Below, in pieces: positions 19,079 through 29,189 of a stretch of DNA of 64,000 nt. The notes below the pieces were generated by a model. The model ran no database searches. It saw only the letters and a list, made by a program, of their open reading frames with translations, and was not told where the DNA came from. Numbering within the stretch: the stretch's first letter is position 1; the number at the start of each line of letters is the position of its first letter. The DNA lies in the NCBI RefSeq assembly GCF_000753795.1, contig NZ_JPEO01000006.1:124001-188000 (forward strand). The letters run 5' to 3'. Source of the DNA: Shewanella mangrovi (GTDB taxonomy: Bacteria; Pseudomonadota; Gammaproteobacteria; Enterobacterales; Shewanellaceae). Made by a program: the position numbers and the translations under genes.

Positions 19079-19645
19079 TTAGATTTTGCCAACCAGGTCC
19101 AGTGATGGAGCCAGAGTTGCTTCACCTTCTTTCCATTTAGCTGGGCAAACTTCACCTGGGTGAGATGCGACATATTGTGCTGCTTTGATTTTGCGCAGCA
19201 GATCTTCTGCATCACGACCGATACCTTCAGCAGTCACTTCCATTGCTTGGATGATGCCTTCAGGGTCGATCAGGAAGGTAGCGCGGTCAGCCAGACCTTG
19301 ACCTTCACGCAACACACCGAAGTTGTTGGTGATAGTGGCAGTTTGGTCACCTACCATGTAGTAGTTGATTTTGCCGATAGTGTCAGAGCTGTCGTGCCAT
19401 GCTTTGTGAGTGAAGTGGGTATCAGTAGATACTGAGAACACTTCTACGCCGAGTTTTTGCAGCTCTTCGTAGTGATCAGCCAGGTCACCCAGCTCAGTTG
19501 GGCAAACGAAAGTGAAGTCAGCTGGGTAGAAGAAAACAACGGCCCATTTGCCCAGTACGTCTTTTTCAGAGATGTCGACAAATTCGCCTTTGTGGAAAGC
19601 GGTTGCGTTAAACGGTTTGATTGCTGTGTTCAGTGCTTGAGGCAT
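19079..19645 (-). CDS. ahpC: Alkyl hydroperoxide reductase subunit C (peroxiredoxin)
   Basis: A 188-residue typical 2-Cys peroxiredoxin. The peroxidatic cysteine is in [20 protein letters not shown] and the resolving cysteine in [10 protein letters not shown] near the C-terminus. It reduces H2O2 and organic peroxides in the cytoplasm and is recycled by AhpF. GGGAG lies before the ATG. A promoter and an OxyR-like site lie upstream. Confidence 0.97.
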   Translation of the reverse strand: MPQALNTAIKPFNATAFHKGEFVDISEKDVLGKWAVVFFYPADFTFVCPTELGDLADHYEELQKLGVEVFSVSTDTHFTHKAWHDSSDTIGKINYYMVGDQTATITNNFGVLREGQGLADRATFLIDPEGIIQAMEVTAEGIGRDAEDLLRKIKAAQYVASHPGEVCPAKWKEGEATLAPSLDLVGKI

Positions 19646-19711
19646 GTTATTACTCCCGTAATCAATGATTAAAAATCAATGGGCAACCCGTTTGCCCTCT
19701 CGATGGAAGTA

Positions 19712-19739
19712 ATACTAGTCCGCTTATGTTTTTTGTTAA
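19712..19739 (-). promoter_or_regulatory. Candidate ahpC promoter
   Basis: On the minus strand TTAACA (19739-19734) and TAGTAT (19717-19712) are separated by 16 bases, a sigma-70-like arrangement directly beside the OxyR-like site. Confidence 0.5.
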
Positions 19740-19740
19740 A

Positions 19741-19777
19741 TCAGATAAAAACTATTGTTCCAATCGGTTTTTTCGAG
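19741..19777. promoter_or_regulatory. Candidate OxyR operator upstream of ahpC
   Basis: Two 15-base elements, 19741-19755 (ends in CTAT) and 19763-19777 (starts ATCG), are seven bases apart. Against the OxyR pattern ATAGnTnnnAnCTAT they match about seven and six of the nine fixed positions, with the canonical spacing. It abuts the putative -35 box, as expected for activation. Confidence 0.55.
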
Positions 19778-19817
19778 AAAAGCTACATCACTAACAACTG
19801 AAGTAAATGCTGACATA

Positions 19818-20561
19818 TTAACGCCACATCTCAAACTTTGTCAGCGTTTGGCTTAAATCGAACTCCAGTTTAGATGACAGATTTTGTGCCAGTTGCTTGA
19901 GTCCCGCCTGAGTAAACACCTGTGGCCGTCGCGCGGCAAACACCACCCAATTACCACTACCGGTCAAGCATGCCCGCACATCGGCAAAACGCGATAATAG
20001 TTGCTGTCTCAACTCTTCATCGGTACGCGCTTCTTTCCAACAGTTGAGCACCAGCAGACCGTTATCTTTCAGCTGATATAAGCAGTTATCAAGAAATTCG
20101 GCGTCACGTTGCATCTCCGCCATACCGTCACCATGAAACAGGTCACTATAGATAACATCCACCCGGCGATCATCACGACTGGCCATATACTCAAACGCAT
20201 CTTGCTGCACCAACGTCAACTTCTTCGACAGTGGCAGCATGAAATATTGCTTGGCAATATTAATCACCGACTCGCGTAATTCCACCGCAGTAATCTTGAT
20301 GGCAGGATCGAATTTGCGCAGCGAATGTACTAACAAACCGCCGCCAAGTCCTAGCACTATCACTCGTTTAGGAGTGCCGTATAATAGCGACATCAACATC
20401 GCTTTTAGGTAGGTGTGTTGTGGCTGGTGCGGCGCTTTTTTATTAAGTTTGCTTTGTTCGTCATGGAAACCAAAAGTGAGAATGCGAGTATCGCCGAGCT
20501 CCAGAACTGCAACACTGCCGTACTCATCTTCCGTTGAGGCCAGCAGTTGATAATCTTCCAT
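19818..20561 (-). CDS. Spermidine-synthase-like methyltransferase-fold protein
   Basis: 247 residues with a Rossmann fold typical of the spermine/spermidine synthase superfamily: the SAM/dcSAM-binding VLGLGGGLLVHSLRKF, the acidic TAVELRESVI, and DVIYSDLFHGDGM where synthases keep the catalytic Asp. The N-terminal domain (EYGSVAVLELGDTRILTFG) replaces the usual beta-sheet tetramer domain. Many proteins of this type are not polyamine synthases, and no speD neighbour is present, so activity is unassigned. ATG at 20561 behind GGAGAG; a TTG three bases upstream is rejected. Confidence 0.8.
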   Translation of the reverse strand: MEDYQLLASTEDEYGSVAVLELGDTRILTFGFHDEQSKLNKKAPHQPQHTYLKAMLMSLLYGTPKRVIVLGLGGGLLVHSLRKFDPAIKITAVELRESVINIAKQYFMLPLSKKLTLVQQDAFEYMASRDDRRVDVIYSDLFHGDGMAEMQRDAEFLDNCLYQLKDNGLLVLNCWKEARTDEELRQQLLSRFADVRACLTGSGNWVVFAARRPQVFTQAGLKQLAQNLSSKLEFDLSQTLTKFEMWR

Positions 20562-20646
20562 CAATCTCTCCGTAACTTTACCGGGAATATAAATTGGTTA
20601 ACATAAAACCTACTTTTAACGAGCAAACGCTAGAGGAATACCGCTC

Positions 20647-21198
20647 ATGGTGACAAATATTTTTATCATCATCCTTTATATTGCCAGCTTTGTGTTAATC
20701 CAGCGCCGAGTGAGCAAACTGATCCATGAGTTCAGCGCCAACAAGCACATTAACGCAACCCGAACCAGCTTGGTAAGTAAATTTATCAGCTTGGTGCTGT
20801 TTTTCGTTACCATTTCAATGATGGCGATCTCTTTGGGGATTGGCTATCAAGATGTCTCGCTGTTTGTCTCTTCTGCGTTTGCGGTGATGGGCATGGCGCT
20901 GGTAGCGCAGTGGTCAATTTTGTCGAATCTTACCGCCGGCATTCTTATTTTCTTTATGTTCCCCTATAAATTAGGCGACAGAATTAAGATTGTTGATGCC
21001 GATGTAGATGCAACAGGTATTTTGGAGGAAGTGACCCTATTTCACCTGCTGATCAAGTTGGATAACGGCAACACCATCACCTATCCCAATACTTTAGCGC
21101 TGACCCATCCGGTGATTAAGCTCACCCAAGAGCATACAGTTCCATTGCCGCTCACAGAGCAAGCAGCAACGGACGTGTTAGAGAAAAAGCTGGCTTAA
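20647..21198 (+). CDS. Small MscS-family mechanosensitive channel protein
   Basis: 183 residues. An N-terminal helix, a second pair of membrane helices, and the MscS pore-lining and beta-domain region (SSAFAVMGMALVAQWSILSN, then FPYKLGDRIKI and GNTITYPNTLAL). It stops after the middle beta domain and lacks the large C-terminal vestibule of E. coli MscS. The gene is divergent from the synthase-like gene and converges on ldhA with a 4-base overlap. Tension-gated efflux during hypo-osmotic shock is the family role. Confidence 0.85.
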   Translation: MVTNIFIIILYIASFVLIQRRVSKLIHEFSANKHINATRTSLVSKFISLVLFFVTISMMAISLGIGYQDVSLFVSSAFAVMGMALVAQWSILSNLTAGILIFFMFPYKLGDRIKIVDADVDATGILEEVTLFHLLIKLDNGNTITYPNTLALTHPVIKLTQEHTVPLPLTEQAATDVLEKKLA

Positions 21199-22190
21199 AA
21201 CAGTTCGTTACCACACTTTTTACCGGCAAGTATTTGGCTGACATTGCTCAAAGTGGTTTGGGCAATGTTATCCAAGGCTTCGCGAGTCAAAAACGCTTGA
21301 TGACCGGTAAAAATAACGTTGTGACAAGCAGACAGACGACGGAACACGTCATCCAAAATCACTTCATTAGATTTATCTTCAAAGAATAGCTCTTTTTCGT
21401 TCTCGTAAACGTCTAATCCCAGCGAACCAATCTGCCCCATTTTCAGCGCTTCCATGGCATCCACCGCGTTGAGCAAACCACCACGACTGGTGTTAATCAC
21501 CATCATGCCCGGCTTCATTTTGGCAAAGCTTTCGGCATTTAACAGATGCTGGTTATCTTTGGTCAACGGACAATGCAGACTGATGATGTCGCTGTTTTGG
21601 TAGATGTCATCTAACGACGCATAACTCGCGCCCAACTCTTCGGCCAGCGGGTTATGGAAGGGATCATAAGCCAACACCTCGCAACCAAAACCGCGCAGAA
21701 TACGAATGGTAGCAATGCCTATTTTACCTGTGCCAATCACACCCACGGTTTTGCCATGCATGTTGAAGCCAACCAAGCCTTCCAGTGAGAAGTTCGCATC
21801 ACGAGTGCGGCCATAAGATTTGTGGATTTTACGGTTAAGCGTCAGCATCAGCGCAACGGTGTGCTCGGCAACTGACTCTGGTGAATAAGCGGGTACGTTC
21901 ACCACTTCCAGCCCAAGTCGTTTAGCGGCGTCGAGATCGACATTATTAAAACCTGCGCAGCGCATGGCGATGATTTTGGTGCCGGACGCGTACAACTTGG
22001 TCAACACTTCTTCGCAAAGCTCGTCGTTCACGAAGGCGCAAATAACCTCAAACCCTAACGCCAAGCGGACGTTCTGTCGACTGAGTCGATAATCAAAAAA
22101 CTCGATATCAGCGCCAAAGTTTCCTGCTTCATTGGTTTTGCTAAAGTGTTGGATATCGTATCGCTTGGCACTAAAAAAACCGATTTTCAT
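21195..22190 (-). CDS. ldhA: D-lactate dehydrogenase (NAD-dependent, fermentative)
   Basis: A 331-residue D-2-hydroxyacid dehydrogenase of LdhA type that reduces pyruvate to D-lactate. The NAD fold is GTGKIGIATIRILRGFGCEV. The catalytic Arg lies in MRCAGFNNVD or INTSRGG, and the catalytic His in FTGHQAFLTREAL. Length and the opening MKIGFFSAKRYD match LdhA rather than other hydroxyacid dehydrogenases. It converges on the MscS gene, with overlapping stops. Confidence 0.95.
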   Translation of the reverse strand: MKIGFFSAKRYDIQHFSKTNEAGNFGADIEFFDYRLSRQNVRLALGFEVICAFVNDELCEEVLTKLYASGTKIIAMRCAGFNNVDLDAAKRLGLEVVNVPAYSPESVAEHTVALMLTLNRKIHKSYGRTRDANFSLEGLVGFNMHGKTVGVIGTGKIGIATIRILRGFGCEVLAYDPFHNPLAEELGASYASLDDIYQNSDIISLHCPLTKDNQHLLNAESFAKMKPGMMVINTSRGGLLNAVDAMEALKMGQIGSLGLDVYENEKELFFEDKSNEVILDDVFRRLSACHNVIFTGHQAFLTREALDNIAQTTLSNVSQILAGKKCGNELF

Positions 22191-22303
22191 AGTTGTGACT
22201 CACTTCAAAAACAAGAATTGTTGAGCAGTGTAGAAAAAATTGCCGATATTGTCTTGAACATCAAACTCAGCAACCGGGAAAACATGAACTGGCGCTCGAA
22301 AGC

Positions 22304-22330
22304 AAAAGGCGAACCATATGGCTCGCCTTT
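22304..22330 (-). terminator. Terminator of fccA
   Basis: Read on the minus strand, GGCGAGCC and GGTTCGCC pair around ATAT (one G-T pair) and are followed by TTTTGCTTT, about 43 bases past the fccA stop. Confidence 0.75.
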
Positions 22331-22372
22331 GTCATTACTGGCTAAACAGCAGCCTAATAACCCGCTAAGGCA

Positions 22373-24166
22373 TTATTTTGCTTCAGCAAATTTCGCTGCG
22401 TTACGGCCTGCAATACGGCCAAAGGTGACGATATCTGAAATCGCGTTGCCACCTAAACGGTTAGCACCATGCACGCCGCCCGTTGCTTCACCCGCTGCAA
22501 ACAACCCATGGATGACCTTGCCGCCTTTATTCAACACTTCAGCACTGGTATCAATTTTAACACCGCCCATGCTGTGGTGTACGGCAGGTTTCACTTCAAT
22601 GGCGTAGTAAGGCGCCATCGCCAGTTCTCGAGGCATATTAGGTCGTTCAAACTGCGCATCTTTGCCTGCTTTGACAAAGCCGTTATAGCTTGCAATGGTC
22701 TGCTCCAGCTCAGCCGCAGGAATGCCCATCTTGCCTGCCAGCTCAGCAACGGTTTTACCTTCAGTGACAATGCCCAAATGAATATAGTTCTCGATTTTTT
22801 TCAAGCTCTTACGCACTGAATCATCAAAGAACAGGAAGGCACTCTCTCCTTTTTGCTGCAAAATAGCGGCAGATGCCTTATCACGGGTGGTGATTTCATT
22901 CACGAAGCGTTTACCTTCACGGTTCACCAGAATCGCACCATTACCACGAACCGCTTCTGTCACCATGACGCCACCAACAGGTGACCAAGTTGGGTGCGCC
23001 TGAATGTATTTCAAATCGCGTGTATCTGCTCCGGCGGCCAAAGCAACATCGAGGCCATCACCGGTCGCTCCTGGATGGTTAGTCGCAGCAAAGCCTTTGA
23101 GTTTCGGATCGTAACTCGCGACTCGCTCATTATTTTTGGCGAATCCCCCCGTCGCCATCACTACTGCGCGCGTTTTAATGACGTAGTAACCCGTATAGGT
23201 ACCTTCCACCAACACGCCTTCAACGTTGCCATTGCTATCTTCCAACACACGGACGACACGGCTATTGAAACGAATATCGGCGCCACTTTTCACCGCCGCG
23301 TTATACAGCACTTGCGCAACGTGAGCACCGACACCTGCGCCACCGGTTGGGCGGTGAGCCCGGTTAACACTGGCACCGCCCATGCGGCCGACATCACTCA
23401 TATCGGCGCCCATCGCGGTCAGCCAATCGATAGAATCGGAAGAGTTTTGTGCCAGAATATTCACCAACGCGGGGTCATTGACCTCATGCCCACCTTTCAT
23501 GGTGTCATCGATCATGATGGAGACTTTATCCTGAATTCCGAGCTTTTTCTGGAACTGTGTTTCCGCGGCATTCATGCCACCCGCAGCAAGTTTGGTATTG
23601 CCCCCTGCAATCGGTTCTTTTTCCAAGATAATAACTTTGGCACCGTTTTCTGATGCAGATACAGCGGCAGATAAACCTGCACCGCCTGAGCCCACGATCA
23701 CCACGTCAATTGATTCACGCGGTCCCGCCGCCAAAGCTTTGTCTTGTGCGTCCTTATGTACATCAATCGGTACGAACTTACGTTGCCATTTTCCACCAAA
23801 AGGCATATCGAAACCGAAGCTATGGCAGGCATCACAGTAGGCGACTGACGCTTCATGGCCTTTGTGACAAGCGGTACAGGCGATATCACCAATTAGATGC
23901 GATTGATGCGGTGAGATCTTCTTCTTCGCTTCAACATCCATAGCCGCCAGTTCAGCAAGAGCCCCGTGACAACTTACACATTGCTGATTTTCATGGGTAA
24001 GATTGTCATCACTGGGGCCTTTTTTGGAAATATGGCAGCTATCACACTCGCCCATATTAAGGTGAAACTTAGCCAAATTATCCACCTCAGCATTTGCAGT
24101 GCCGCTATAAAGGCCGAATAATGCAAGGGCTAAGCTGGATACTTTTAATAGTTCCGCTACTTTCAT
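22373..24166 (-). CDS. fccA: Periplasmic fumarate reductase, tetraheme flavocytochrome c
   Basis: A 597-residue periplasmic fumarate reductase of Shewanella type. A signal peptide (TANA-EVDN) is followed by four CXXCH haem motifs (CDSCH, CVSCH, CTACH, CDACH) within the first 120 residues. The flavin domain starts at [16 protein letters not shown] is non-covalent in this family. Substrate-binding and catalytic regions include [19 protein letters not shown] and [10 protein letters not shown], which hold the known active-site His and Arg residues. It accepts electrons from CymA and is a terminal reductase. The start is the ATG at 24166 behind GGAGG; a longer reading adds seven residues without a ribosome site. 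Confidence 0.97.
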   Translation of the reverse strand: MKVAELLKVSSLALALFGLYSGTANAEVDNLAKFHLNMGECDSCHISKKGPSDDNLTHENQQCVSCHGALAELAAMDVEAKKKISPHQSHLIGDIACTACHKGHEASVAYCDACHSFGFDMPFGGKWQRKFVPIDVHKDAQDKALAAGPRESIDVVIVGSGGAGLSAAVSASENGAKVIILEKEPIAGGNTKLAAGGMNAAETQFQKKLGIQDKVSIMIDDTMKGGHEVNDPALVNILAQNSSDSIDWLTAMGADMSDVGRMGGASVNRAHRPTGGAGVGAHVAQVLYNAAVKSGADIRFNSRVVRVLEDSNGNVEGVLVEGTYTGYYVIKTRAVVMATGGFAKNNERVASYDPKLKGFAATNHPGATGDGLDVALAAGADTRDLKYIQAHPTWSPVGGVMVTEAVRGNGAILVNREGKRFVNEITTRDKASAAILQQKGESAFLFFDDSVRKSLKKIENYIHLGIVTEGKTVAELAGKMGIPAAELEQTIASYNGFVKAGKDAQFERPNMPRELAMAPYYAIEVKPAVHHSMGGVKIDTSAEVLNKGGKVIHGLFAAGEATGGVHGANRLGGNAISDIVTFGRIAGRNAAKFAEAK

Positions 24167-24356
24167 GGAATTCCTCCAGAACTTCATTGCTCATCATTAA
24201 GTTATCCACATTAGCAATAGTTGTTATTTTACAATTCGATAATGTGTCTACTCCCAGAAAAAAAGTAGCACCAGCATTAATTAACGATATTTACCTTGTT
24301 CACAAAAAATTTAGAAAATTCGTTTTGTAACTAATGTTCACAACAATTTTAAATGA

Positions 24357-24370
24357 AATATCAGCATCAA
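24357..24370 (-). promoter_or_regulatory. Weak candidate FNR/EtrA-type box upstream of fccA
   Basis: On the minus strand TTGATGCTGATATT matches seven of the ten fixed positions of TTGATnnnnATCAA. It lies about 190 bases before the fccA ATG and about 95 before the divergent membrane-protein gene, so it could serve either. Confidence 0.3.
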
Positions 24371-24462
24371 ATTTTTGAAACTTAAATTTGTATTAAAAAG
24401 CGAACAATATTAGATTCACTATAATTAAGTGGCGTTAAAATTAGCTGATGAACAACTAACTT

Positions 24463-24879
24463 ATGTCTAAAAAGCAAGATTATGTTTCGGCCCCTGTTTT
24501 TTGGGCGCAGCGGATTATCAAAACCAGTTTGAGAACACTGCATATCGTCGGCGTTTGCGGCGCCAGTGGCGGAATTCTATTTGCAGTGGAGGGAGAGCAT
24601 TGGTATCCCTACTGGCTGCTAGCATTGATCTCCGGCGCCCTGCTCATGCTTTGGGAAATCATCAGAGAGCCAAGCTGGCTCATCCAACTGAAAGGTGTGC
24701 TTACAATAGCGAAAATTGCGCTGCTCGGGGCTTTCTTCCTTATCCCACAATATATGAGCGCACTATTTTTTGGCATTATCGTATTGTCCGTTATTGTCAG
24801 CCACGGTCCTGCGGGGTTACGCCACTATTCAATTTATCATCGACGCTGTATCAATCTTAAACATGAGATTAAAGGCTAA
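24463..24879 (+). CDS. Uncharacterised small membrane protein, divergent from fccA
   Basis: 138 residues with about four hydrophobic segments: LHIVGVCGASGGILF, YWLLALISGALLMLW, IAKIALLGAFFLIP and FFGIIVLSVIVSHGP. The C-terminus is basic (YHRRCINLKHEIKG) and probably cytoplasmic. I do not recognise a characterised family; the helix layout with a conserved-looking SHGPAGLRHYS segment recalls small CopD-like proteins, but the resemblance is weak. Head-to-head with fccA across an AT-rich 296-base region, so shared anaerobic control is possible. Confidence 0.7.
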   Translation: MSKKQDYVSAPVFWAQRIIKTSLRTLHIVGVCGASGGILFAVEGEHWYPYWLLALISGALLMLWEIIREPSWLIQLKGVLTIAKIALLGAFFLIPQYMSALFFGIIVLSVIVSHGPAGLRHYSIYHRRCINLKHEIKG

Positions 24880-25228
24880 GTCCCAAGCGTATTTCATCAG
24901 AAAATATTCATTTATTTTTATGATAATTATCTAATTAATAGTTAGCACTGATATTCCAAAACAGAAACGTTAAGTCTGACACTAAAATCACTCATGCTCC
25001 CCCCTAAACTACAGCAACACCACGCTAAACTCTTATTAAAAAGCAACGACTTAATTCTTTTATCAAATGTTGAGTGAGTAGCAAACGCCAATAGCCTGCT
25101 TACTTTTGCGCTCGCTGCCACAACCCTTTGAATTTGCAATTAGTAACTTCACAGAAACTTACTACACTTTAACCTTTAAGATAAACCTATCTTCACACAC
25201 CGCAGGCAATTTTAAAGGGAATTAAAGC
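24880..25228. other. Gene-free AT-rich region upstream of a chemoreceptor
   Basis: 349 bases, AT-rich. No terminator, repeat or RNA gene was recognised. The AAGGGA ribosome site of the following chemoreceptor lies at its end, so it presumably contains that gene's promoter. Confidence 0.5.
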
Positions 25229-27139
25229 ATGCTGAGCTTTCTTGAAAACATATCTATCGCCGCCAAGCTGATCGTAGGTTTTGGTATAGTGCTACTGTTA
25301 TCACTGGTGTTAACACTGACGGGCTGGAATGGCTTAAGTAATGTCATTAACTCCAGTGACCAAGTGATTGCAATTCAAAAGCTTAATAAAGTGATTTCAG
25401 ACACCAAAGCGGCGCGCGAGAATTACTTACGCACTGCGAGCCAAGCCGACCAGCAACTGCTCGCAGATAACATCACACACATGTTATCGCTGTTGAGTTC
25501 ACAAAAAGCATCAGATACCAATGAGCAGCGGCAAGCGGCTTATCAGCAGCTAATTCAATATATCGAGCAGTATCGAAGTATTTTTGAAAGCCTTATTCCA
25601 CTCAATCAGGCACAGTCGCAAGCGAAAAATCAAGCGCTCGCCATCACAGGCAATCTCAGTCAGCAACTAGATGATGCTTCAGAAAGACTCGAAACAACCA
25701 CAGCACCAGACTGGTCATTAATCGCCAATGTAAACGCCCTTAATAGCCATATTCAGCAGTTGCGTTATGACCTTAGGAATTGGTTTGATTCAAGCGATGA
25801 TAACGCTCAGCTACCCACTCAAATCGCCCAGCATCTGACTGAATTCACCACACACATCAGCGAACTGAATCAGCATGCTAGCGCATTGCATTTAGGCCCT
25901 ATTAATGACGGCATCAACAACCTTAAACAAAGTCTTAGCCGCTATATCGAAGCCAACCAAGCTGCTGCCAAAATCACCGACGAATATGTAGTAGTAGCGC
26001 GAAATATTCGCAGTGGCGTCGATAAACAGGAACACGACGTCATCCAATGGCAGCAGCAGTTGAGTGAACGCGCCCGTTACACTTTAGTCAGCGTTTCGGC
26101 AGTGGCTATCGCGCTAGGCATTTTTGCGACCATCATTATCAATCGACTGATTGCTAGTCCATTGCATCAAACCGCGGTTGCGGCAGCGCGAATTGCCAAC
26201 GGCGATCTGACTAACCCACTTTCTACAAGCCGAAAAGACGAAGTTGGCACGCTACAAAATGCAATTGGAGACATGACCCAAGCATTGACCGTACTCATCA
26301 CCAATGTCAGTGGTGGCATCGCCGAACTGGCGACGGCCGCGACCCAGCTATCCACCGTCACCGAACAAAATCGTAGTGGTATGGCACAACAACAAGTGGA
26401 AACCGAGCAGGTCGCCACCGCAATGAATGAGATGACCGCAACCGTACATGATGTCGCGTCCAATGCAGAACAAGCAGCCGAAGCAACCAGTAGTGCTGAA
26501 AGCGTGACGATTCAAGGCAATCGCGCCATGGATGAGGCCATCGAGGTGGTCAATAAGCTCGATCAGGAGCTCAATCAAACGACGCAGGCAATGCAGACGT
26601 TGGCCAAGCAAACCGATGGTATTGGCACCGTGATGGAAGTGATTAAATCGGTCGCTGAACAAACGAATTTGTTGGCACTCAATGCCGCGATTGAAGCCGC
26701 CCGCGCAGGCGAAGCAGGCCGCGGTTTTGCGGTGGTAGCAGATGAAGTTCGCAGTCTGGCGCAACGCACCCAAGAATCAACAGCCGAAATTGAAACCATT
26801 ATCCAACAGCTCCAATCCGGCGCGCGTAATTCACTACAAATGATGGAAAACAGTCGTCAAATGGCCAATAACAACGCCAGCAGCTCACAACGTGTCGGCG
26901 AGCTATTTAGCCAAATCTCCGCCGCAGTATCTATGGTGCAGCAGATGAATCATCAAATTGCCGCCGCAGCAGAGGAACAAAGCACGGTAGCAGAAGAGAT
27001 CAATCGTCGTGTATCTCAGGTGAGTGATATCACCAACCATACCGCGGCCTCCTCTAACGAGACGGCGGAAGCGACAGAGCGGCTGGCAGCGCTTGGAGAA
27101 CAACTCAACGGCGCAATTAAGGGCTTTAAAGTGGCGTAA
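25229..27139 (+). CDS. Methyl-accepting chemotaxis protein with helical bimodular-type sensor
   Basis: A 636-residue chemoreceptor behind AAGGGA. The first membrane helix (residues 12-32) is followed by a long all-helical periplasmic domain of about 250 residues ([12 protein letters not shown], then [15 protein letters not shown] helices). Its size and helical character match the HBM fold known from P. putida McpS, a sensor of TCA-cycle intermediates. A second membrane helix near 290-310, HAMP, and a signalling tip [20 protein letters not shown] follow. The ligand is inferred only by domain class. No C-terminal tether. Confidence 0.92.
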   Translation: MLSFLENISIAAKLIVGFGIVLLLSLVLTLTGWNGLSNVINSSDQVIAIQKLNKVISDTKAARENYLRTASQADQQLLADNITHMLSLLSSQKASDTNEQRQAAYQQLIQYIEQYRSIFESLIPLNQAQSQAKNQALAITGNLSQQLDDASERLETTTAPDWSLIANVNALNSHIQQLRYDLRNWFDSSDDNAQLPTQIAQHLTEFTTHISELNQHASALHLGPINDGINNLKQSLSRYIEANQAAAKITDEYVVVARNIRSGVDKQEHDVIQWQQQLSERARYTLVSVSAVAIALGIFATIIINRLIASPLHQTAVAAARIANGDLTNPLSTSRKDEVGTLQNAIGDMTQALTVLITNVSGGIAELATAATQLSTVTEQNRSGMAQQQVETEQVATAMNEMTATVHDVASNAEQAAEATSSAESVTIQGNRAMDEAIEVVNKLDQELNQTTQAMQTLAKQTDGIGTVMEVIKSVAEQTNLLALNAAIEAARAGEAGRGFAVVADEVRSLAQRTQESTAEIETIIQQLQSGARNSLQMMENSRQMANNNASSSQRVGELFSQISAAVSMVQQMNHQIAAAAEEQSTVAEEINRRVSQVSDITNHTAASSNETAEATERLAALGEQLNGAIKGFKVA

Positions 27140-27276
27140 ATCTCACCTAGGCGAGTAACAATGCCGCCATTTTGAATGCGGCAAATGAAATTCATGTGGA
27201 TCATTGGCGCGACGCTTGACGATAGTGAATGTCTGAGGCAGTGTGATCTACGTCATATAAACATAGAGGTTTACAC

Positions 27277-27819
27277 ATGAGTATTTACGACATTGACGTC
27301 AACACCATCACTGGTGAGAAATGTTCGCTAAGCAATTACCAAGGTAAAGTACTGTTAGTAGTGAATGTGGCATCTAAGTGTGGTCTGACCGCACAATACG
27401 AAGAGCTAGAAGCGCTGTACAAAGCCAAAGCTGCCGACGGTTTAGAGATTCTAGGCTTCCCATGTAACCAGTTTTTAGGGCAAGAGCCAGGCACTGAAGC
27501 TGAAATTCAGCAGTTCTGCACCCTAAACTATGGCGTTACCTTCCCGATGTTTGCCAAGATTGAAGTGAACGGTGCTAACCGTCATCCGCTGTATCAGGCG
27601 TTAATTACGGCGCAACCTAGTGCGATCAAAAACCCAGCAGGTGGCTTAGCCGCTAAGTTGGGTGAGATGAAGTTACTGCCAAGTGACGACAGCGACATTA
27701 TGTGGAACTTTGAGAAGTTCTTAATTAGCAGCGAAGGCGAAGTACTCGCGCGCTTTGCGCCAGACGTTACCGTAACATCAGCCGAATTCAAGGCAGAACT
27801 GGATAAAGTGTTGGCGTAA
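27277..27819 (+). CDS. Glutathione peroxidase family protein (cysteine type)
   Basis: A 180-residue thioredoxin-fold peroxidase. The catalytic Cys is in NVASKCGLTAQYEELE (Cys in place of selenocysteine), the active-site Gln in GFPCNQFLGQEPG, and Trp-Asn in WNFEKFLIS. The second conserved Cys (FPCNQ) could resolve with thioredoxin, as for BtuE in E. coli. No signal peptide, so probably cytoplasmic. GAGG lies before the ATG. Monocistronic, ending at a bidirectional terminator. Confidence 0.93.
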   Translation: MSIYDIDVNTITGEKCSLSNYQGKVLLVVNVASKCGLTAQYEELEALYKAKAADGLEILGFPCNQFLGQEPGTEAEIQQFCTLNYGVTFPMFAKIEVNGANRHPLYQALITAQPSAIKNPAGGLAAKLGEMKLLPSDDSDIMWNFEKFLISSEGEVLARFAPDVTVTSAEFKAELDKVLA

Positions 27820-27850
27820 TGTCGCCACCAGTTTCCAAGACGCTTTAGCA

Positions 27851-27879
27851 AAAAAAGGACGGCAGATGCCGTCCTTTTT
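27851..27879. terminator. Bidirectional terminator after the glutathione peroxidase gene
   Basis: AAAAAGGACGGC and GCCGTCCTTTTT form a perfect 12-bp stem with an AGAT loop between convergent genes. Confidence 0.93.
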
Positions 27880-27895
27880 CTTACCTTGATAAATC

Positions 27896-29023
27896 TCAGC
27901 CCTGAAGCCCAAAGAATGCCAATAGGCCATTAGCTTTAATCGTTTGCAGATCTTGCTTTGCTTGCTCATCGCCCAACTCAGCGGCATATTTTGGGTAGCC
28001 CGCATCTTTGGCGATTTGAAATGCCTGCATCGCTAACTCTTTGTCTTTGTGCCGCAAATTCAACACGCCAAAAGCAAATGCCGCCTTAGGATGCCCTTGC
28101 TCTGTCGCTTGGTAAAAGCAACTCACAATGCTGTCGGCATAATCTTGCTCGGCTAAAAAGCCCGCGCTTACCTCTGCTTTTACCTTGGCAAACAAGGACT
28201 CATCTTGCTGCAATAGACGACCTAGTTGATAGAGTCCATCGGCTTGTTGTGAGCGATAAAACCACACAGCTGCTTGCACTTGATCCTTAGCTCGGCCATT
28301 GCCGTCTAAATACAGTTTGGCAAGCTGTAGTTGCGCTTCAGCAATTCCATCAGCAGCGGCTTTTTCAATCCAGTGATTGTACTGTTCCATATCGGCGGCA
28401 CCGCAACTCCCTTGTCGATATAGTGTCGCCAACATCAATGGCGCACGCTTATCTCCGGCGGCAGCAGCTTGCTGCAGATAGCGGCGACCGAGCTCATGGT
28501 TGAGAATGTCATGATCGGTACAGTAAAGCTGGCCGAGACGCATCATCGCCTTGATATCTTGCTGCTCAGCGGCCCGAGCAAGAAAATCCAGTCCACGGAT
28601 CTTATCGGCCTTGTTATCGTGCTTAAACAAAATATCGGCCAACTCATTTTGCGCTTTTAACATGCCGCTATTGGCGGCGCTTTCGAGCTCATCAGTGGCC
28701 ATCGCCACGTTAGCTTCCCAGGCCAAACCAGAGATTTTGGGGAAAATATAATAGAGATGCGCCAGTTGATAGTGTGCTTCTGCCTCACCATTTTTTGCGG
28801 CACGGACAAACCATTTTTCCGCCAATACGGGAGAGTAGTCAGCACTGTTGCGCGTCCAGTAATGTTGCGCCAACGCCAGCTGTTTGGTGGGTGAAAACAG
28901 GTAAAAGTCGGCCAATTGTAGCTGTTTGAATCTATTGGGGCCGGGTTGCATCAGCAACAAGGCGACGGCGATGAGCAGCAATAATACTAGAGTGGCAACG
29001 CCTCGAAACATCCAGCGTATCAT
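27896..29023 (-). CDS. Membrane-anchored Sel1-repeat protein
   Basis: 375 residues from the ATG at 29023 behind GAGGA. An N-terminal membrane anchor (residues 7-25) is followed by several Sel1-like (TPR-related) repeats, for example AKNGEAEAHYQLAHLYY, NSGMLKAQNELADILF, EQQDIKAMMRLGQLYC, AADGIAEAQLQLAKLYLDG and EQGHPKAAFAFGVLNL. Such solenoids scaffold protein complexes; the repeat domain is probably periplasmic given the single anchor. The partner and process are unknown. An upstream in-frame extension of 20 residues lacks a ribosome site. Confidence 0.85.
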   Translation of the reverse strand: MIRWMFRGVATLVLLLLIAVALLLMQPGPNRFKQLQLADFYLFSPTKQLALAQHYWTRNSADYSPVLAEKWFVRAAKNGEAEAHYQLAHLYYIFPKISGLAWEANVAMATDELESAANSGMLKAQNELADILFKHDNKADKIRGLDFLARAAEQQDIKAMMRLGQLYCTDHDILNHELGRRYLQQAAAAGDKRAPLMLATLYRQGSCGAADMEQYNHWIEKAAADGIAEAQLQLAKLYLDGNGRAKDQVQAAVWFYRSQQADGLYQLGRLLQQDESLFAKVKAEVSAGFLAEQDYADSIVSCFYQATEQGHPKAAFAFGVLNLRHKDKELAMQAFQIAKDAGYPKYAAELGDEQAKQDLQTIKANGLLAFFGLQG

Positions 29024-29189
29024 TGGAATCACGTCCTCAAATGTATGACATTTAAATTTTACTAAATCATACGAGTGAAGCACTGGTGGGGAAAAGAAAA
29101 ATTACGCTTTTAAATCATAGATGTGAAATATATCGACTTTAGCGGAAATCTGCGGTTAAGCACCGAATTTCCGCCAAAATCGGCGCCAG

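Noticed and set aside
22994..23653. 219-codon plus-strand frame inside fccA
   Set aside because: Antisense shadow of fccA; no ribosome site, and the fccA frame carries all family motifs.
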